Source of the DNA: Uranotaenia lowii
Taxonomy: Eukaryota > Arthropoda > Insecta > Diptera > Culicidae
Assembly (NCBI RefSeq): GCF_029784155.1
Contig: NC_073692.1
Coordinates: forward strand, 332,029,920 to 332,093,919
Length of the DNA stretch: 64,000 nt
Direction: 5' to 3'
Below are positions 19,619 through 30,558 of the stretch, piece by piece. How positions within the stretch are numbered: the stretch's first letter is position 1; every line of letters starts with the position of its first letter. The notes below the pieces were generated by a model. That model was not told where the DNA came from. It saw only the letters and a program-made list of their open reading frames with translations, and searched no databases. Both the position numbers and the translations under genes were made by a program.

Positions 19619-22600
19619 ATGATGTCGGAAGCTGCAACTACTGCAAAAGATGCCAATCGAAAAACTGGAACAACTCCGAAGGTAGTCCAAGCTGCTTCAA
19701 ACCTAACGTGCATCGGTGCTTCCTGCAGTTTCCCCGGGTCAACCGCCGAAATGTTACAGTGCAACAAATGTTCAATCTGGTTTCATCTGAAATGTGTCGG
19801 GGCTTCGAATGATGCTATCAAACGAGCCTGGACGTGCAAGTCCTGCGTTCGTATCGTCTTTGCGGTGCCTGGAAACCTATCTGCACTAAGGGATGCATCA
19901 TCAAGCCAGTGTCAAGCCTGCGGTGGTCCGGAAACGGAAGAAATGGTGCAATGCGATTTTTGCGACCTCTGGTACCACTTTCAATGCGTAGGTGTCTCAG
20001 AGGAAATTGCTGACATGAGTTGGAAATGCGCTGGTTGTCAACATGAGAATATTACGGAACATATTGTAAGTACTAGAAGTGAATTCATTGTACCCCAATC
20101 AAATCCTCAATTAGAAGCTAGAGTTTCATTGTTGTCAATCGGCGATCAAACTAGTACCGCAAATTCGACGGTTTTTCCAACAAATACAACCCCTCATGCA
20201 ATGCTTCCACTATCGGTTAACCCTGCAACCACCCTCGCTTTGACTTATACGCTCGCTCCCTTGGCTACTATAAATTCTCAAAGCTATTTGTCTAGTGCGA
20301 CAAATGCTTACCAGGTAAATAGCTCGCTTCCGAGTGCTGTGTTCAGTGAAGTGCGCGAACGCGCTGTGCCCATGACAGGCTCTCCTACTTCCTTTCGAGC
20401 AAAGGTTGCGGCCACAACCCAACCAGTTCACACCACCGCCACGATGAAAAACTTTCGCACAATGCCCTCATTAGATCATCACAGTCATCAAAATTTTGAC
20501 GTTGTGGATCAACCGAGAAAGCTGGACGTACCTGTTTTCCCACGGCCTCCGGTGAAACGAAACGTACGATTGGAATTGCAGAAATTAGAAGAAGAACAAC
20601 GGTTGAACGAGGAAGAATATGCTAGGAAGAAGGAACTACTTCAGAGGCGCTACCAGTTGATGCTAGAAATGGAGGAAGAGCCAGTTGATATCGAACCGGA
20701 CACTAGGGTGAGAGGACGACTGCGTCGTATGGAATCGGGCGTAGGGCTACGAAACCCATCGAACGATCGTCAAATGTACCAACTCGATGCTGTAGAAAAA
20801 CGTTACCCCACAACTCAACCAACAATAAGTAGTCATTTGCCTCAATCGCAGTCTCACTTTTCTCAGCCACCTTTCGAGAGAATGCATCCACGTAGGATCG
20901 TGGGGGATTCAGGTCTTAATCCAGCCGTAGCCGATGGTCAAAGTAAACAGGATGATTTTCGGCCACCAGTGTATTCTGTTCATGGACAATTCACTCCCAG
21001 ACATCGATCTACGCCGCAGTATCCTGCACATCGCTTTATGACAGGAAACGTTTATGGTGAAGCTGATTTCGAAAGTGATCTGACTAACAGTCAAGTAGCC
21101 GCCCGAAAAGCAGTGTCCCAAGAATTGCCGACCTTCAGTGGTGTGCCGGAAGAATGGCCGTTATTCTTGTCGACATACGACACTACAACAACTATGTGTA
21201 GGTTTACGCCAGAAGAAAATTTGATAAGGCTTCAGAAATGCTTACGAGGGAAAGCATATGAAGCTGTGAAATGCATGTTGATGCACCCATCGAATGTAGC
21301 ATGTATAATATCAACACTAAGGATGCTATTTGGCAGTCCTGAGGTGATAGTGCATAATTTGATTTCGAAAATTCATTCCACCCCTTCCCCAAGAGAGGAT
21401 CGATTGGAAACTATGGTGGAATTTGCACTTAAGGTAAAAAATTTGTGTGCCACCATTTATGCATGCAGATTGGATGAATATACATATAACGTTGCTTTGA
21501 TTCGAGAATTAGTTGCGAAGTTACCTATACAATATAGGGTTGAATGGGCTAAATATCGAAGATCGATAGGCGAAGCAAAACTCACAACATTTTCTGATTG
21601 GTTGTACGATTTCGCGGAGACTATTTTACCGATAACATCTTTCACAGAAGTCGAATCCAAAACGGTTAAATCTTCGAGGAAAGGGCCAGCATTTTTGAAT
21701 ACTCATTCCGAATACGACGATGATCAATGGATAGATTCTAAGGATCACATGCTACATTATCATCAGAATACCGAGTTGAAGGAGAAGCAGAAACAACACT
21801 TTCAGGCACCTGCTGAGGTGAACAGACCGTGTAAGGTTTGCAAAGGCAACTGCACTTCGCTGGAGAGGTGTAAGCGTTTCGGAGAGCTCACATATAACGG
21901 TCGCTGGGCTGTTATCAACGAGTATGGTTTATGTAAGAGATGTTTGGGGAGACACCCCAGAACACCATGCAAGTCACAAAAGCTTTGTGGTCAAAACGGA
22001 TGCTCATATAAACACCATCCGCTAGTCCATAAATTTCGAAGCGACAGTCGCGTTGATGGAGAAGGCGGTCAGGTAGTCACTGCGGATTGCAACGCACATT
22101 ATCAAAACTCGAACCAAGCTGTTTTTCGTGTGATACCCATATTTCTGTACGGACCAAGCAAGACGGTAAAAACCTACGCGTTCCTGGATGACGGCTCATC
22201 ATTGACATTAATGGAAAGTGCTCTAGCGGAAGAATTAGGAGTGAGTGGAAAGGCGGAACCATTGTGTCTTAGATGGACCGGTCACAACACTCGCAATGAA
22301 CTCGATTCACAAAACCTGGCAGTCGATATCTCCGGAACAGGGGCTGGACATAAAAGGTATTGTTTACCGGAAGTGCACACCGTAGCCAATCTTGGACTAT
22401 TTCATCAATCACTGGATATGCAGAATTTAACTGAAAAATACAATCATTTGAAAGGGATCCCTGTCGAGTCATACCATAATGTACAACCTCGTATATTGAT
22501 TGGATGTAACTATGCAAACCTAGGGTATGTCCTTAAAGGCCGCGAGGGAAAAATACACGAGCCAGTAGCGACTAAGACTCGTCTTGGTTGGATCGTCTAC

Positions 22601-25600
22601 GGTGGATGCAATTTACATAACCAACAATTCTCAAGCTATCACGGTGTTCATAAGTGCAATTGCAACGGCACTCAAGATGACGCGCTTCATCAGGCGATGC
22701 ACGAGTATTTCTCAATAGACGGGCTAGGCATTACTAAATCCACAGCGCTTGTGGAATCTAACGATGATCGTCGAGCTCGGGAGATCCTTGAACGTTTCAG
22801 GCGAAGAGATGACGGACGCTTCGAAGGTCGACTACTCTGGAAATACGACAAGTTTCGGCTTCCAAATAGTAAACCGCATGCTATGCGCCGGTATGAATGC
22901 TTAGAAGCCAGAATGAGGAAGGACAACTCACTAGCAATCGTTCTTCATGCAAAAATGCAGGATTATGTATCGAAAGGATACATACGAAAACTGAATGATG
23001 ACGAAATTGAAAGGAACAGTCAACGAGCGTGGTATCTTCCCATTTTCCCAGTAGTCAATCCGAACAAACCCAACAAAATCCGCATCGTATGGGACGCGGC
23101 AGCAAAAAGTCACGGAATAGCACTCAACTCACTCCTCCTGAAGGGTCCGGACCAAAACACTCCACTAATTGACGTTCTTATCAGATTTCGGGAATTCAGG
23201 ATTGCAGTTTGTGGCGATTTGCGGGAAATGTTCCACCAGGTCATGGTTTCTGAGGAGGATCAACACTACCAGAGATTTTTGTGGAAGGAAAATCGTAGCG
23301 ATCAAACACCTAGCACCTATGTGATGCAGGTTCTCACCTTCGGCGCATGCTGCTCTCCGAGCATTGCACAGTACGCAAAAAACATGAACGCAAGAGACTA
23401 CGCAGGACGGTTCCCAAAAGCAGCAGCAGCAATCATCAACAACCATTACGTGGACGATATGTTGCTGAGCGTTGAGAGCGAGGCGGAAGCCATTCGCTTG
23501 GCTGAAGAGGTGCGTTTTATTCACGGAAAAGCTGGATTCGAAATGCGAAATTGGATTTCCAACTCTACAGAAGTGTTGGCCGCTTTAAATCAACCAAACA
23601 TTGCAGATAAAAGTCTAAACCTTGATTCAGAGCTATCCACCGAGAAGGTCTTAGGCATGTGGTGGTGTACTGCAACCGACAGCTTTACTTACCGGCTATC
23701 CCAAAGGCACGACGATGATCTTTTAGCAGGGAGGCGTATTCCGACGAAAAGAGAGGTGCTTCGAACACTCATGTCCGTTTTCGATCCCCTAGGATTTTTA
23801 TCGAATTTGCTGATACAATTGAAAATTATTCTACAAGAAATATGGAGAACTTCGCTAGGATGGGATGAACAAATCCCAAAAGGTATCTTCGATCGTTGGC
23901 TGGAGTGGGTAGCTGTTCTACCAAAAGTCAAAGACGTACAAATCCCGAGATGTTTCCGCTCCGATATATCAATTGGTCCAAATACAAATGTTCAATTGCA
24001 CACGTTCGTCGACGCAAGTGAGCTTGGTTACGCAGCAGTATTATATTTACGTTTTAAGCAGTATGAGAGGGTTGAATGTATGATTGTTGTTGCAAAATCT
24101 CGAGTAGCCCCACTTAAGTTCTTGTCAATTCCGAGAATGGAACTTGAGGCTGCATTAATTGGAGCAAGACTTGCAAATTCTGTATGTCAAGCATGGAGCT
24201 TAAACGTTGATCAGCGATTTTTTTGGAGCGACTCTAGAGATGTCCTTTGTTGGATTCGGTCAGATCATCGCCGCTACTCACACTACGTAGGACATCGCGT
24301 TAGTGAGATCCTCGCGCTAACTCAAATTCCGGAATGGAGGTGGATACCAACCGACGAAAATGTTGCGGACGAAGGCACCAAATGGCATAGATCATCGGTA
24401 CTGATGAACAACAGTCGCTGGCTAAACGGACCTGAATTTCTTAAAGAAGACGAGATGACATGGCCAATCGAGCGAGTGATCTTAAAACCGACTAACGAAG
24501 AACTCAGGGCAACTGTTTATTACCACAAACTCGTCCACCGGGCGCCAGTCGTTTTGTTTGACACAAAGAGATTTAGGAGTTGGAATCATCTAAGAAGGAC
24601 GTCGGCATGGGTTCAACGATACTGTACTAACTTTAGAAACCGATGGCAGAAAAAACCATTTGTAAGTGGTCCGCTTTCTGGTCAAGAAATCCACCGAGCA
24701 GAAATGGTCTTGTTTCGCCAGGCACAAAACGAAAGGTTTGCAGCAGAAATTGAAATTCTATCGGACGATAATGCTTCTCACAAACTGTTACCCAAATCTA
24801 GCTCTATCTACAAACTCTGGCCGTTCATAGATAACGAAAGAGTATTAAGAGAAAAAACTCGTATTGGCGCTTGCGTGATGACTAGTATGGACGCCAAAAA
24901 CCCTATTATATTACCGAAAACCAGTCACATATCGATCCTCATTGTTCAACATTACCATGTCAGATTTTACCATCGAAACCATCGCACCGTGTTGAACGAA
25001 ATTAGACAACGTTTTTGCATAGTACCTCGCCTTGCCAGCCTCCTCTGGCAGGTACGTAAAGAATGTCAAATTTGTAAAAATCAGCGAACAGTTCCATTAC
25101 CCCCTCCGATTAGCGAACTTCCTTCGGCAAGATTAGCAGCCTTTTCAAGACCATTCTCATTTGTTGGGATTGATTATTTCGGTCCAATAAACGTGACGGT
25201 AAGACGTAGCTCAGAGAAGCGATGGGGCGTATTAATAACTTGTCTAACGGTGCGGGCGATCCATATCGAAATAGCATATTCACTATCAGCACAATCTTGC
25301 ATCATGGCCTTAAGGAATTTCATGGCAAGAAGAGGCGTTCCCATAGAAATATACAGCGATCGTGGTACTAACATGGTGGGGGCTAGTAAAGAACTTTTAG
25401 CGGCTTTGAAGTCAATGGATCAAAACACCGTCATTAAAGAGATTGCAAGTCCTAATACTACCTGGTCATTCATCCCTCCAACTTCGCCGCATATGGGTGG
25501 TTCATGGGAAAGGATGATTCAGACAGTGAAAAGAAATCTCAATCAAATTAAACCACGCCATCAACTTACTGATGAAGTTCTTCAGAATCTTTTAATTGAG

Positions 25601-26053
25601 ATAGAAAACGTCGTGAACTCTAGACCATTGACACACTTGGCTTTGGAAGCCGAATCGTCTCCTGTTCTGACTCCTAACCATTTTCTATTGGGTTCTTCAA
25701 ACGGACTGAAGCCAACGACTCCATTCAATGATAGCAATCAAGCTTTGAAAAATACATGGCGAACTTCTCAAATCGAGGCAAACGTATTTTGGAAACGATG
25801 GATTCGTGATTATCTTCCCGACCTCACTAAGCGAACGAAATGGATCACTCCAAACGCATCGATCAAGGTAGATGATGTTGCTGTGATTGTTGACCCCAAC
25901 CTTCCGCGAAACTGCTGGCCACTCGGTAGAGTAATTTCGGCTATCCCAGGCAAAGACGGCGAAGTCAGAGAGGTGGTAGTTCAAACCGCGAAAGGAATTT
26001 ATGAGCGACCCGCAGTGAAGCTTGCTGTACTCGATGTTCGACGCGATGTATAA
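19619..26053 (+). CDS. BEL-Pao polyprotein (Gag-PR-RT-RNase H-integrase) with two PHD fingers
   Basis: Starts at the ATG pair 19619/19622 just inside the LTR; 2144 residues, no stops. Two PHD-type zinc fingers come first (about residues 28-78, CNKCSIWFHLKCVG; and 97-142, CDFCDLWYHFQCVG). Next are a coiled-coil-like Glu/Arg segment (KLEEEQRLNEEEYARKKELL) and the DUF1759-type capsid region (about 500-680). A Cys/His cluster follows (CKVCKGNC to CSYKHHPLVH). The protease has FLDDGSSLTLM (near 856), and the RT has YVDD (near 1277) with LTFGACCSPS before it. The RNase H/A17 region has FVDASELGYAAVLY. The integrase has CQICKNQ and the DDE residues in GIDYFGP, YSDRGTN and GSWERM. Order and length fit BEL-Pao. 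All key residues appear present. Confidence 0.95.
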   Translation: MMSEAATTAKDANRKTGTTPKVVQAASNLTCIGASCSFPGSTAEMLQCNKCSIWFHLKCVGASNDAIKRAWTCKSCVRIVFAVPGNLSALRDASSSQCQACGGPETEEMVQCDFCDLWYHFQCVGVSEEIADMSWKCAGCQHENITEHIVSTRSEFIVPQSNPQLEARVSLLSIGDQTSTANSTVFPTNTTPHAMLPLSVNPATTLALTYTLAPLATINSQSYLSSATNAYQVNSSLPSAVFSEVRERAVPMTGSPTSFRAKVAATTQPVHTTATMKNFRTMPSLDHHSHQNFDVVDQPRKLDVPVFPRPPVKRNVRLELQKLEEEQRLNEEEYARKKELLQRRYQLMLEMEEEPVDIEPDTRVRGRLRRMESGVGLRNPSNDRQMYQLDAVEKRYPTTQPTISSHLPQSQSHFSQPPFERMHPRRIVGDSGLNPAVADGQSKQDDFRPPVYSVHGQFTPRHRSTPQYPAHRFMTGNVYGEADFESDLTNSQVAARKAVSQELPTFSGVPEEWPLFLSTYDTTTTMCRFTPEENLIRLQKCLRGKAYEAVKCMLMHPSNVACIISTLRMLFGSPEVIVHNLISKIHSTPSPREDRLETMVEFALKVKNLCATIYACRLDEYTYNVALIRELVAKLPIQYRVEWAKYRRSIGEAKLTTFSDWLYDFAETILPITSFTEVESKTVKSSRKGPAFLNTHSEYDDDQWIDSKDHMLHYHQNTELKEKQKQHFQAPAEVNRPCKVCKGNCTSLERCKRFGELTYNGRWAVINEYGLCKRCLGRHPRTPCKSQKLCGQNGCSYKHHPLVHKFRSDSRVDGEGGQVVTADCNAHYQNSNQAVFRVIPIFLYGPSKTVKTYAFLDDGSSLTLMESALAEELGVSGKAEPLCLRWTGHNTRNELDSQNLAVDISGTGAGHKRYCLPEVHTVANLGLFHQSLDMQNLTEKYNHLKGIPVESYHNVQPRILIGCNYANLGYVLKGREGKIHEPVATKTRLGWIVYGGCNLHNQQFSSYHGVHKCNCNGTQDDALHQAMHEYFSIDGLGITKSTALVESNDDRRAREILERFRRRDDGRFEGRLLWKYDKFRLPNSKPHAMRRYECLEARMRKDNSLAIVLHAKMQDYVSKGYIRKLNDDEIERNSQRAWYLPIFPVVNPNKPNKIRIVWDAAAKSHGIALNSLLLKGPDQNTPLIDVLIRFREFRIAVCGDLREMFHQVMVSEEDQHYQRFLWKENRSDQTPSTYVMQVLTFGACCSPSIAQYAKNMNARDYAGRFPKAAAAIINNHYVDDMLLSVESEAEAIRLAEEVRFIHGKAGFEMRNWISNSTEVLAALNQPNIADKSLNLDSELSTEKVLGMWWCTATDSFTYRLSQRHDDDLLAGRRIPTKREVLRTLMSVFDPLGFLSNLLIQLKIILQEIWRTSLGWDEQIPKGIFDRWLEWVAVLPKVKDVQIPRCFRSDISIGPNTNVQLHTFVDASELGYAAVLYLRFKQYERVECMIVVAKSRVAPLKFLSIPRMELEAALIGARLANSVCQAWSLNVDQRFFWSDSRDVLCWIRSDHRRYSHYVGHRVSEILALTQIPEWRWIPTDENVADEGTKWHRSSVLMNNSRWLNGPEFLKEDEMTWPIERVILKPTNEELRATVYYHKLVHRAPVVLFDTKRFRSWNHLRRTSAWVQRYCTNFRNRWQKKPFVSGPLSGQEIHRAEMVLFRQAQNERFAAEIEILSDDNASHKLLPKSSSIYKLWPFIDNERVLREKTRIGACVMTSMDAKNPIILPKTSHISILIVQHYHVRFYHRNHRTVLNEIRQRFCIVPRLASLLWQVRKECQICKNQRTVPLPPPISELPSARLAAFSRPFSFVGIDYFGPINVTVRRSSEKRWGVLITCLTVRAIHIEIAYSLSAQSCIMALRNFMARRGVPIEIYSDRGTNMVGASKELLAALKSMDQNTVIKEIASPNTTWSFIPPTSPHMGGSWERMIQTVKRNLNQIKPRHQLTDEVLQNLLIEIENVVNSRPLTHLALEAESSPVLTPNHFLLGSSNGLKPTTPFNDSNQALKNTWRTSQIEANVFWKRWIRDYLPDLTKRTKWITPNASIKVDDVAVIVDPNLPRNCWPLGRVISAIPGKDGEVREVVVQTAKGIYERPAVKLAVLDVRRDV

Positions 26054-26083
26054 GTAAACCAGGAACTGGTGTACCCGGGGGAG

Positions 26084-26905
26084 TGTGACGGCGCGCCTCC
26101 ATCAAAATCATTTTCAAAATTTTGTAGAGTAGGAAGAGAAATTTCGAATCAACATATAAAGGTCAACTGAAAAAGACCTTTTACTTGTGTGAGGAAATGG
26201 TTTGGAGAGAACATTTCAGAAAAAGAAAAGAAGAATAGTTAGGAGAAGCCATCTAGGATTTTATTGAAAAGCGTAGCACATTGTGAGGTCTAAAATTTAT
26301 TAAACTTATAACTAAGTGGAAGTTATCAGGTAACCGCATCTGAAAAGATAAAAAAAAGAGAATTAGTTAAACAGTTCATTTTTAAATATTATTAGGAAGC
26401 TGGAACACTTCAACGCCGTAGTGATATCACCACAACGTCTCGTTCAGAATTCACGAGCTGTGTATGTAAGTTGTTAAGCACGTTAAATGTCATATATTAG
26501 AATGCAAACTATTTCTAACATGTAAAATTACAACAGACATCCAACGCGTAGAACAGTTGCAAGTTGAGCATCCCGTAGGGCCCAAACGGCATCTTTGCGC
26601 CGGTTCGTAAAAGGTTAACATACTTACCTATCCACCGTTGAAAAGTGAGGTTACCTGAAACTTTATTATAAACAAAAATACTTACCCAATATTATTGTAC
26701 AAACACTCCAGGAACGTCCGAAGTTAGTACGTTGAACTGAATTGAAGAAGGATTAATTAGAAGAGGAAAAATTAGTAAACGTAAGTAAAACATACTGTAA
26801 ACAACAACAACAAAGTTACATCTAGAATAATTGCAGGAAATTTTTAATACACTGTTTATTAAAAACTCGGACAAGGACTCTCAATTCATTCTTCGGCGAT
26901 TCACA
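26084..26905 (+). repeat. 3' LTR of the BEL element
   Basis: 822 bp, matching 18775-19597 except for one A in a homopolymer. The right copy of the CTGGA duplication follows immediately and Gypsy-B integrase coding resumes. Confidence 0.93.
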
Positions 26906-28544
26906 CTGGACTCGATTCGATTTTGTTAGGTATGTTACGCCAGTGGAGTAAAGCGTACCAAAAATCATTGCCGCTTTCATCTGCCTTCAGTAACAACCGT
27001 TTGGCAATTTTCACGGCCGCTTCTGACTTGCCATTGGCCTGCTGGTGGTAAGGCGCCGATGTGATATGCTCAAACTCCCAATCGTTAGCAAATTGAGACA
27101 TCTTGCGATTGACAAAATTGGTCCCGTTATCACTAATCACCTGCTGGGGTATTCCATGTCGGGCAAAATTAATTTTGCAGATTTCAATGACTGATTCCGG
27201 TGTGAGGTCTTTTAGAATGTCGACTTCAAAATAATCTGAGTAGTGGTCAACTGTCACTAGAAAATTTCGTTTGCGACCTCGGTATTCGGCTACGAAAACA
27301 TCCATTGAGATCATTTGGAACGGATGTACAGGTATGCGGTGACTCATCATAGGTGGATTGGCTTGTGATGCTGCAAATTTTGCACATATGGAACATTCTT
27401 TAACTACATCTCTGATCTGTGCAGTCATTCCAGGCCAGAACAAATTAGCCCTAGCAAGTTTTATGGTAGCTTCCATTCCGTTGTGGCTAACGTGGCAACT
27501 CTGAATGAGTTTTGATCGTAAACTGTGCGGAACGAGGATTCGATCACATCGGAAAATGATTCCATCTTGGTGGGACAGCTCATCGCGATACTTGAAGTAG
27601 ATCTTGGAACTATCCGGAACTTGATCAATCCTTGTAGGCCAGCCGTTTTGAATGTACTGAATAATTTGCTGAAAGGCCAGGTCCTTCTCCGTTTCCAGTA
27701 TTATTTTGTTGAGACGGTGATCAGAAACACTCAAGTAGTTAGCCAGATTAATTTTTTCGATCTCTTTGGACACCTTGAACACGTTCAGTTTTTGGTATTC
27801 ATCCTTCGATTCTTCACCGATGAGTGGAGCCCGCGACAACGCATCAGCAACGACGTTTTCTTTTCCAGTGACAAATTTGATGAACAGATTATATCGCTGA
27901 AGGTTGAGGAGCATGTGTTGGAGCCTTTTTGGGGCAGAGAGTAATGGTTTCTGAAAAACTGCAATCAAAGGCTTGTGATCCGTTTTTACAATAGTCATAG
28001 GGTTTCCAATAATCAACTGCTCAAATCGAGTACAGGCGAAAAGAATAGCAAGAAGCTCTTTTTCAATTTGAGCGTAATTTTTTTCGGTTGCTGTGAGAGT
28101 ACGTGAAGCATACCCGATGACACCTTCTTTTTGATAAACAGCTACTCCTAGCCCGAAGCAGCTTGCATCACACTCTATAGTGAGAGGTTGTGTGACATCG
28201 TAGTATTTTAAAGTGTGAATATCGCCAACTATGACCTTCATTTGGTGAAATTCATCGTCCTCGACGCTGGTCCACTGCCAAGGAACCTGATCCGAAATTA
28301 GCTTTCGAAGATTGGTAAAATTTACACTCAAATTCGGAATGTAACGACTGAGATAATTTACCATTCCGACGAAACGATGGACTTCTTTACGAGACTTAGG
28401 TACTGGGTAATTTTGGATGGAAGCTATTTTTTCTTTATCTGGTTGTAAACCATTATCAGATAGTACGTGTCCATAGAATTTGACTGAAGTTTGGAACAAC
28501 TTAAGCTTTGAGCGGTTAAGTTTAACACCGCAACTTTTAAGCTT
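26906..28544 (-). CDS. pol: Gypsy-B Pol, block 2: RT thumb, RNase H, integrase core
   Basis: Minus-strand frame between the LINE and BEL insertions, about 545 residues. It opens with the RT connection (LFQTSVKFYGHVLSDNGLQP). RNase H follows (IECDASCFGLGVAVYQKEG, KTDHKPLIAVF), then an integrase zinc module (CHVSHNGMEATIKLARANLF to CSICAKF). The DDE core comes last (SMDVFVAEYRGRK, VISDNGTNFVN, YHQQANGKSEAAVK). No stop interrupts it. The left edge is the CTGGA duplication of the BEL element and the right edge the LINE duplication at 28532-28544. Confidence 0.92.
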
Positions 28545-29118
28545 CATTCGTTTTGCATCACTCGCCGAAGGCGGTCGCCTTTTTTACCCTTTGCTAGTGA
28601 AACCAAACAAAAGCGTGAAAAAAAGTTTAAAGTTTTGTGGAGTTTTATGGTACAAGTGCGATTAAAATTGGACCGTGAGTGGACAATCGACAGTAGTACC
28701 GGAAAGGATTATTTTCTCCAGACAGCCGGATACATCCGGATAAAATCTACCGCAACGGCGGAGGGATTGTTTTGGAAGCCCGAATAATTCGGATTTGATT
28801 GCCGTTATCGGGGAACCAATTCATCCAGGTGAACACAATTTGGACAATCTACGTCTGATCAAGGCGGACAAGCAGTTCGGACGAGGTTTTATCGAATCGG
28901 AAGAAAAACACGTGGTGGACGGCCATTGTTGACGTTGGAAAATAGGACCATTGCTGACACTGAACAAAATCGTCGATTACGAATAAGGAAACAAGTTTGT
29001 AACTTTCTTTTTTTTTCTCTTTTTCTACCCTATCATTTTCTCATTTATTAAATTTCGAATTTTAGTGCTTTGTTCATATTTTTGAAAACGGCAGGCACTA
29101 GTGTCTCCGTTGATAAAT

Positions 29119-30558
29119 ATGGATGAAGGCGGGGAGTTAAACTCTTCAACCGAAGACGATGAGAATTTAACTTACGAGAATGAAGAGCATTTGGAAGATA
29201 CAGATCATGCTGGTCCCTCAAATGCGAACCTTTCTCGGGTAGGTGATAATTCTTCATCGCCCTCGGTTAAGAGTGGAACAGCCCGACTCCGAAAATACAC
29301 AGAGGGCTCATCTCTCACTGGACCTTGGGTGGTTTTCATCCGGCCCAAAGTAAACGGTAAACAACTAAATGTGGTACAGATCACCAAAGATCTGGCAGGG
29401 TGGCCCTCTGTAACTAGTATTACAAAAGTACGTCCGAACAAGCTGCGCGTTGTTGTGGCTGACCGGAAAGCCGCAAATGAAATTGTAGCTAGCAATTTCA
29501 TAAACCTTGAGTACCGTGTCTACATCCCGTCTCGAGACGTAGAGATCGAGGGCGTGATCACAGAGATGAGTCTCAAGGAGGAGTACATTAAATCCAACGG
29601 CGTTGGTAAGTTCAAGAGCCTTGATTCGACTTCGGTTGAAATCTTGGATTGTCGCCAACTCAGAACTACCACCGTCGTTAATGGAGATAAAAGGTACACT
29701 CCTTCAGCCTCATTTCGTGTTACCTTCGCAGGTACCGCCCTCCCTAACTACGTCTTGATTGACGGAGTTTTGAGGCTTCCTGTGCGGCTCTTTGTGCCTC
29801 GACCGATGCAATGTAAAAATTGCATAAAATTGGGGCACACAGCGTCCCACTGCTGCAACAAGACGCGTTGTCCCAACTGTGGGGAGACTCATGGGGAAGG
29901 AGCGTGCTCAGCAATAGAGCAGAAATGTGTCTATTGCGGGGGCTCACCCCATGATATCTCCCTGTGCGAGGCATTCAAGAGCCGCTGGGATAAACAAAGG
30001 CGCTCTTTGAAGGAACGGTCAAAACGTTCCTATGCCGCAATTTTAAAGAGCGCGGCGCCTCCGACCCAACCCCAATGCAGTAACATCTTCTCAGTGCTGT
30101 CAGTTGACAGTGAAGACACTGATTCCACTGATCAGGATAGACCAGTTATCTTCGTTGGAAACTCCCGGAAACGGGCAAAACCTGCTCCTAAAACCCCCAA
30201 AGTTCCAAAAAAAATACCCTCAGTTAGCTCTACAACAAATAATAGACAAAATCCATCAAGTTCGAGAAATGCCAAAACAGGCCCTCCTGGATTCCCCATG
30301 AAATTTGTACCCCAGAGTAAACCAGAAGTGACAGGATCTTCGAAGTCTCCAATATTCAACGTAGTTTCGGGAGAACCAACCTCCCAAGCGGGAATTTTCA
30401 AGCTAACTGATATAGTAAATGGAATATTATCGTTTTTCAACGTATCTGAATCCATAAGAGACATTGTTTTCGCAATGCTCCCCTTGGCAAAGACATTTTT
30501 GAAGCAATTGATGCAAACCTGGCCCCTTCTTTCAGTGTTTATCTCTCTCGATGGCTAA
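29119..30558 (+). CDS. LINE copy 2 ORF1 protein (Gag-like, CCHC knuckles)
   Basis: 479 residues from the ATG at 29119 (NMDEGG context). The N-terminus is acidic, an RRM-like region carries WVVFIRPKVNGKQLNVVQIT, and three zinc knuckles follow (CKNCIKLGHTASHC, CPNCGETHGEGAC, CVYCGGSPHDISLC). The tail is basic and Ser/Pro-rich. The stop codon overlaps the ORF2 start in the eight bases ATGGCTAA at 30551-30558, an arrangement known from other insect non-LTR elements and suggestive of termination-reinitiation. Confidence 0.92.
   Translation: MDEGGELNSSTEDDENLTYENEEHLEDTDHAGPSNANLSRVGDNSSSPSVKSGTARLRKYTEGSSLTGPWVVFIRPKVNGKQLNVVQITKDLAGWPSVTSITKVRPNKLRVVVADRKAANEIVASNFINLEYRVYIPSRDVEIEGVITEMSLKEEYIKSNGVGKFKSLDSTSVEILDCRQLRTTTVVNGDKRYTPSASFRVTFAGTALPNYVLIDGVLRLPVRLFVPRPMQCKNCIKLGHTASHCCNKTRCPNCGETHGEGACSAIEQKCVYCGGSPHDISLCEAFKSRWDKQRRSLKERSKRSYAAILKSAAPPTQPQCSNIFSVLSVDSEDTDSTDQDRPVIFVGNSRKRAKPAPKTPKVPKKIPSVSSTTNNRQNPSSSRNAKTGPPGFPMKFVPQSKPEVTGSSKSPIFNVVSGEPTSQAGIFKLTDIVNGILSFFNVSESIRDIVFAMLPLAKTFLKQLMQTWPLLSVFISLDG

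Larger units (their letters stand above)
18775..26905 (+). mobile_element. Intact BEL-Pao LTR retrotransposon nested in Gypsy-B
   Basis: LTRs at 18775-19597 (823 bp) and 26084-26905 (822 bp) differ by one base in a poly-A run as far as I can see. Both start TGTGACGGCG and end GATTCACA. The 5-bp duplication CTGGA is at 18770-18774 and 26906-26910. One uninterrupted frame of 2144 codons fills the interior. Near-identical LTRs and the open frame mark a very recent and possibly active insertion. No obvious tRNA-complementary primer site follows the 5' LTR; only 21 bases separate the LTR from the start codon. A purine-rich GGGGGAG abuts the 3' LTR. Confidence 0.95.
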
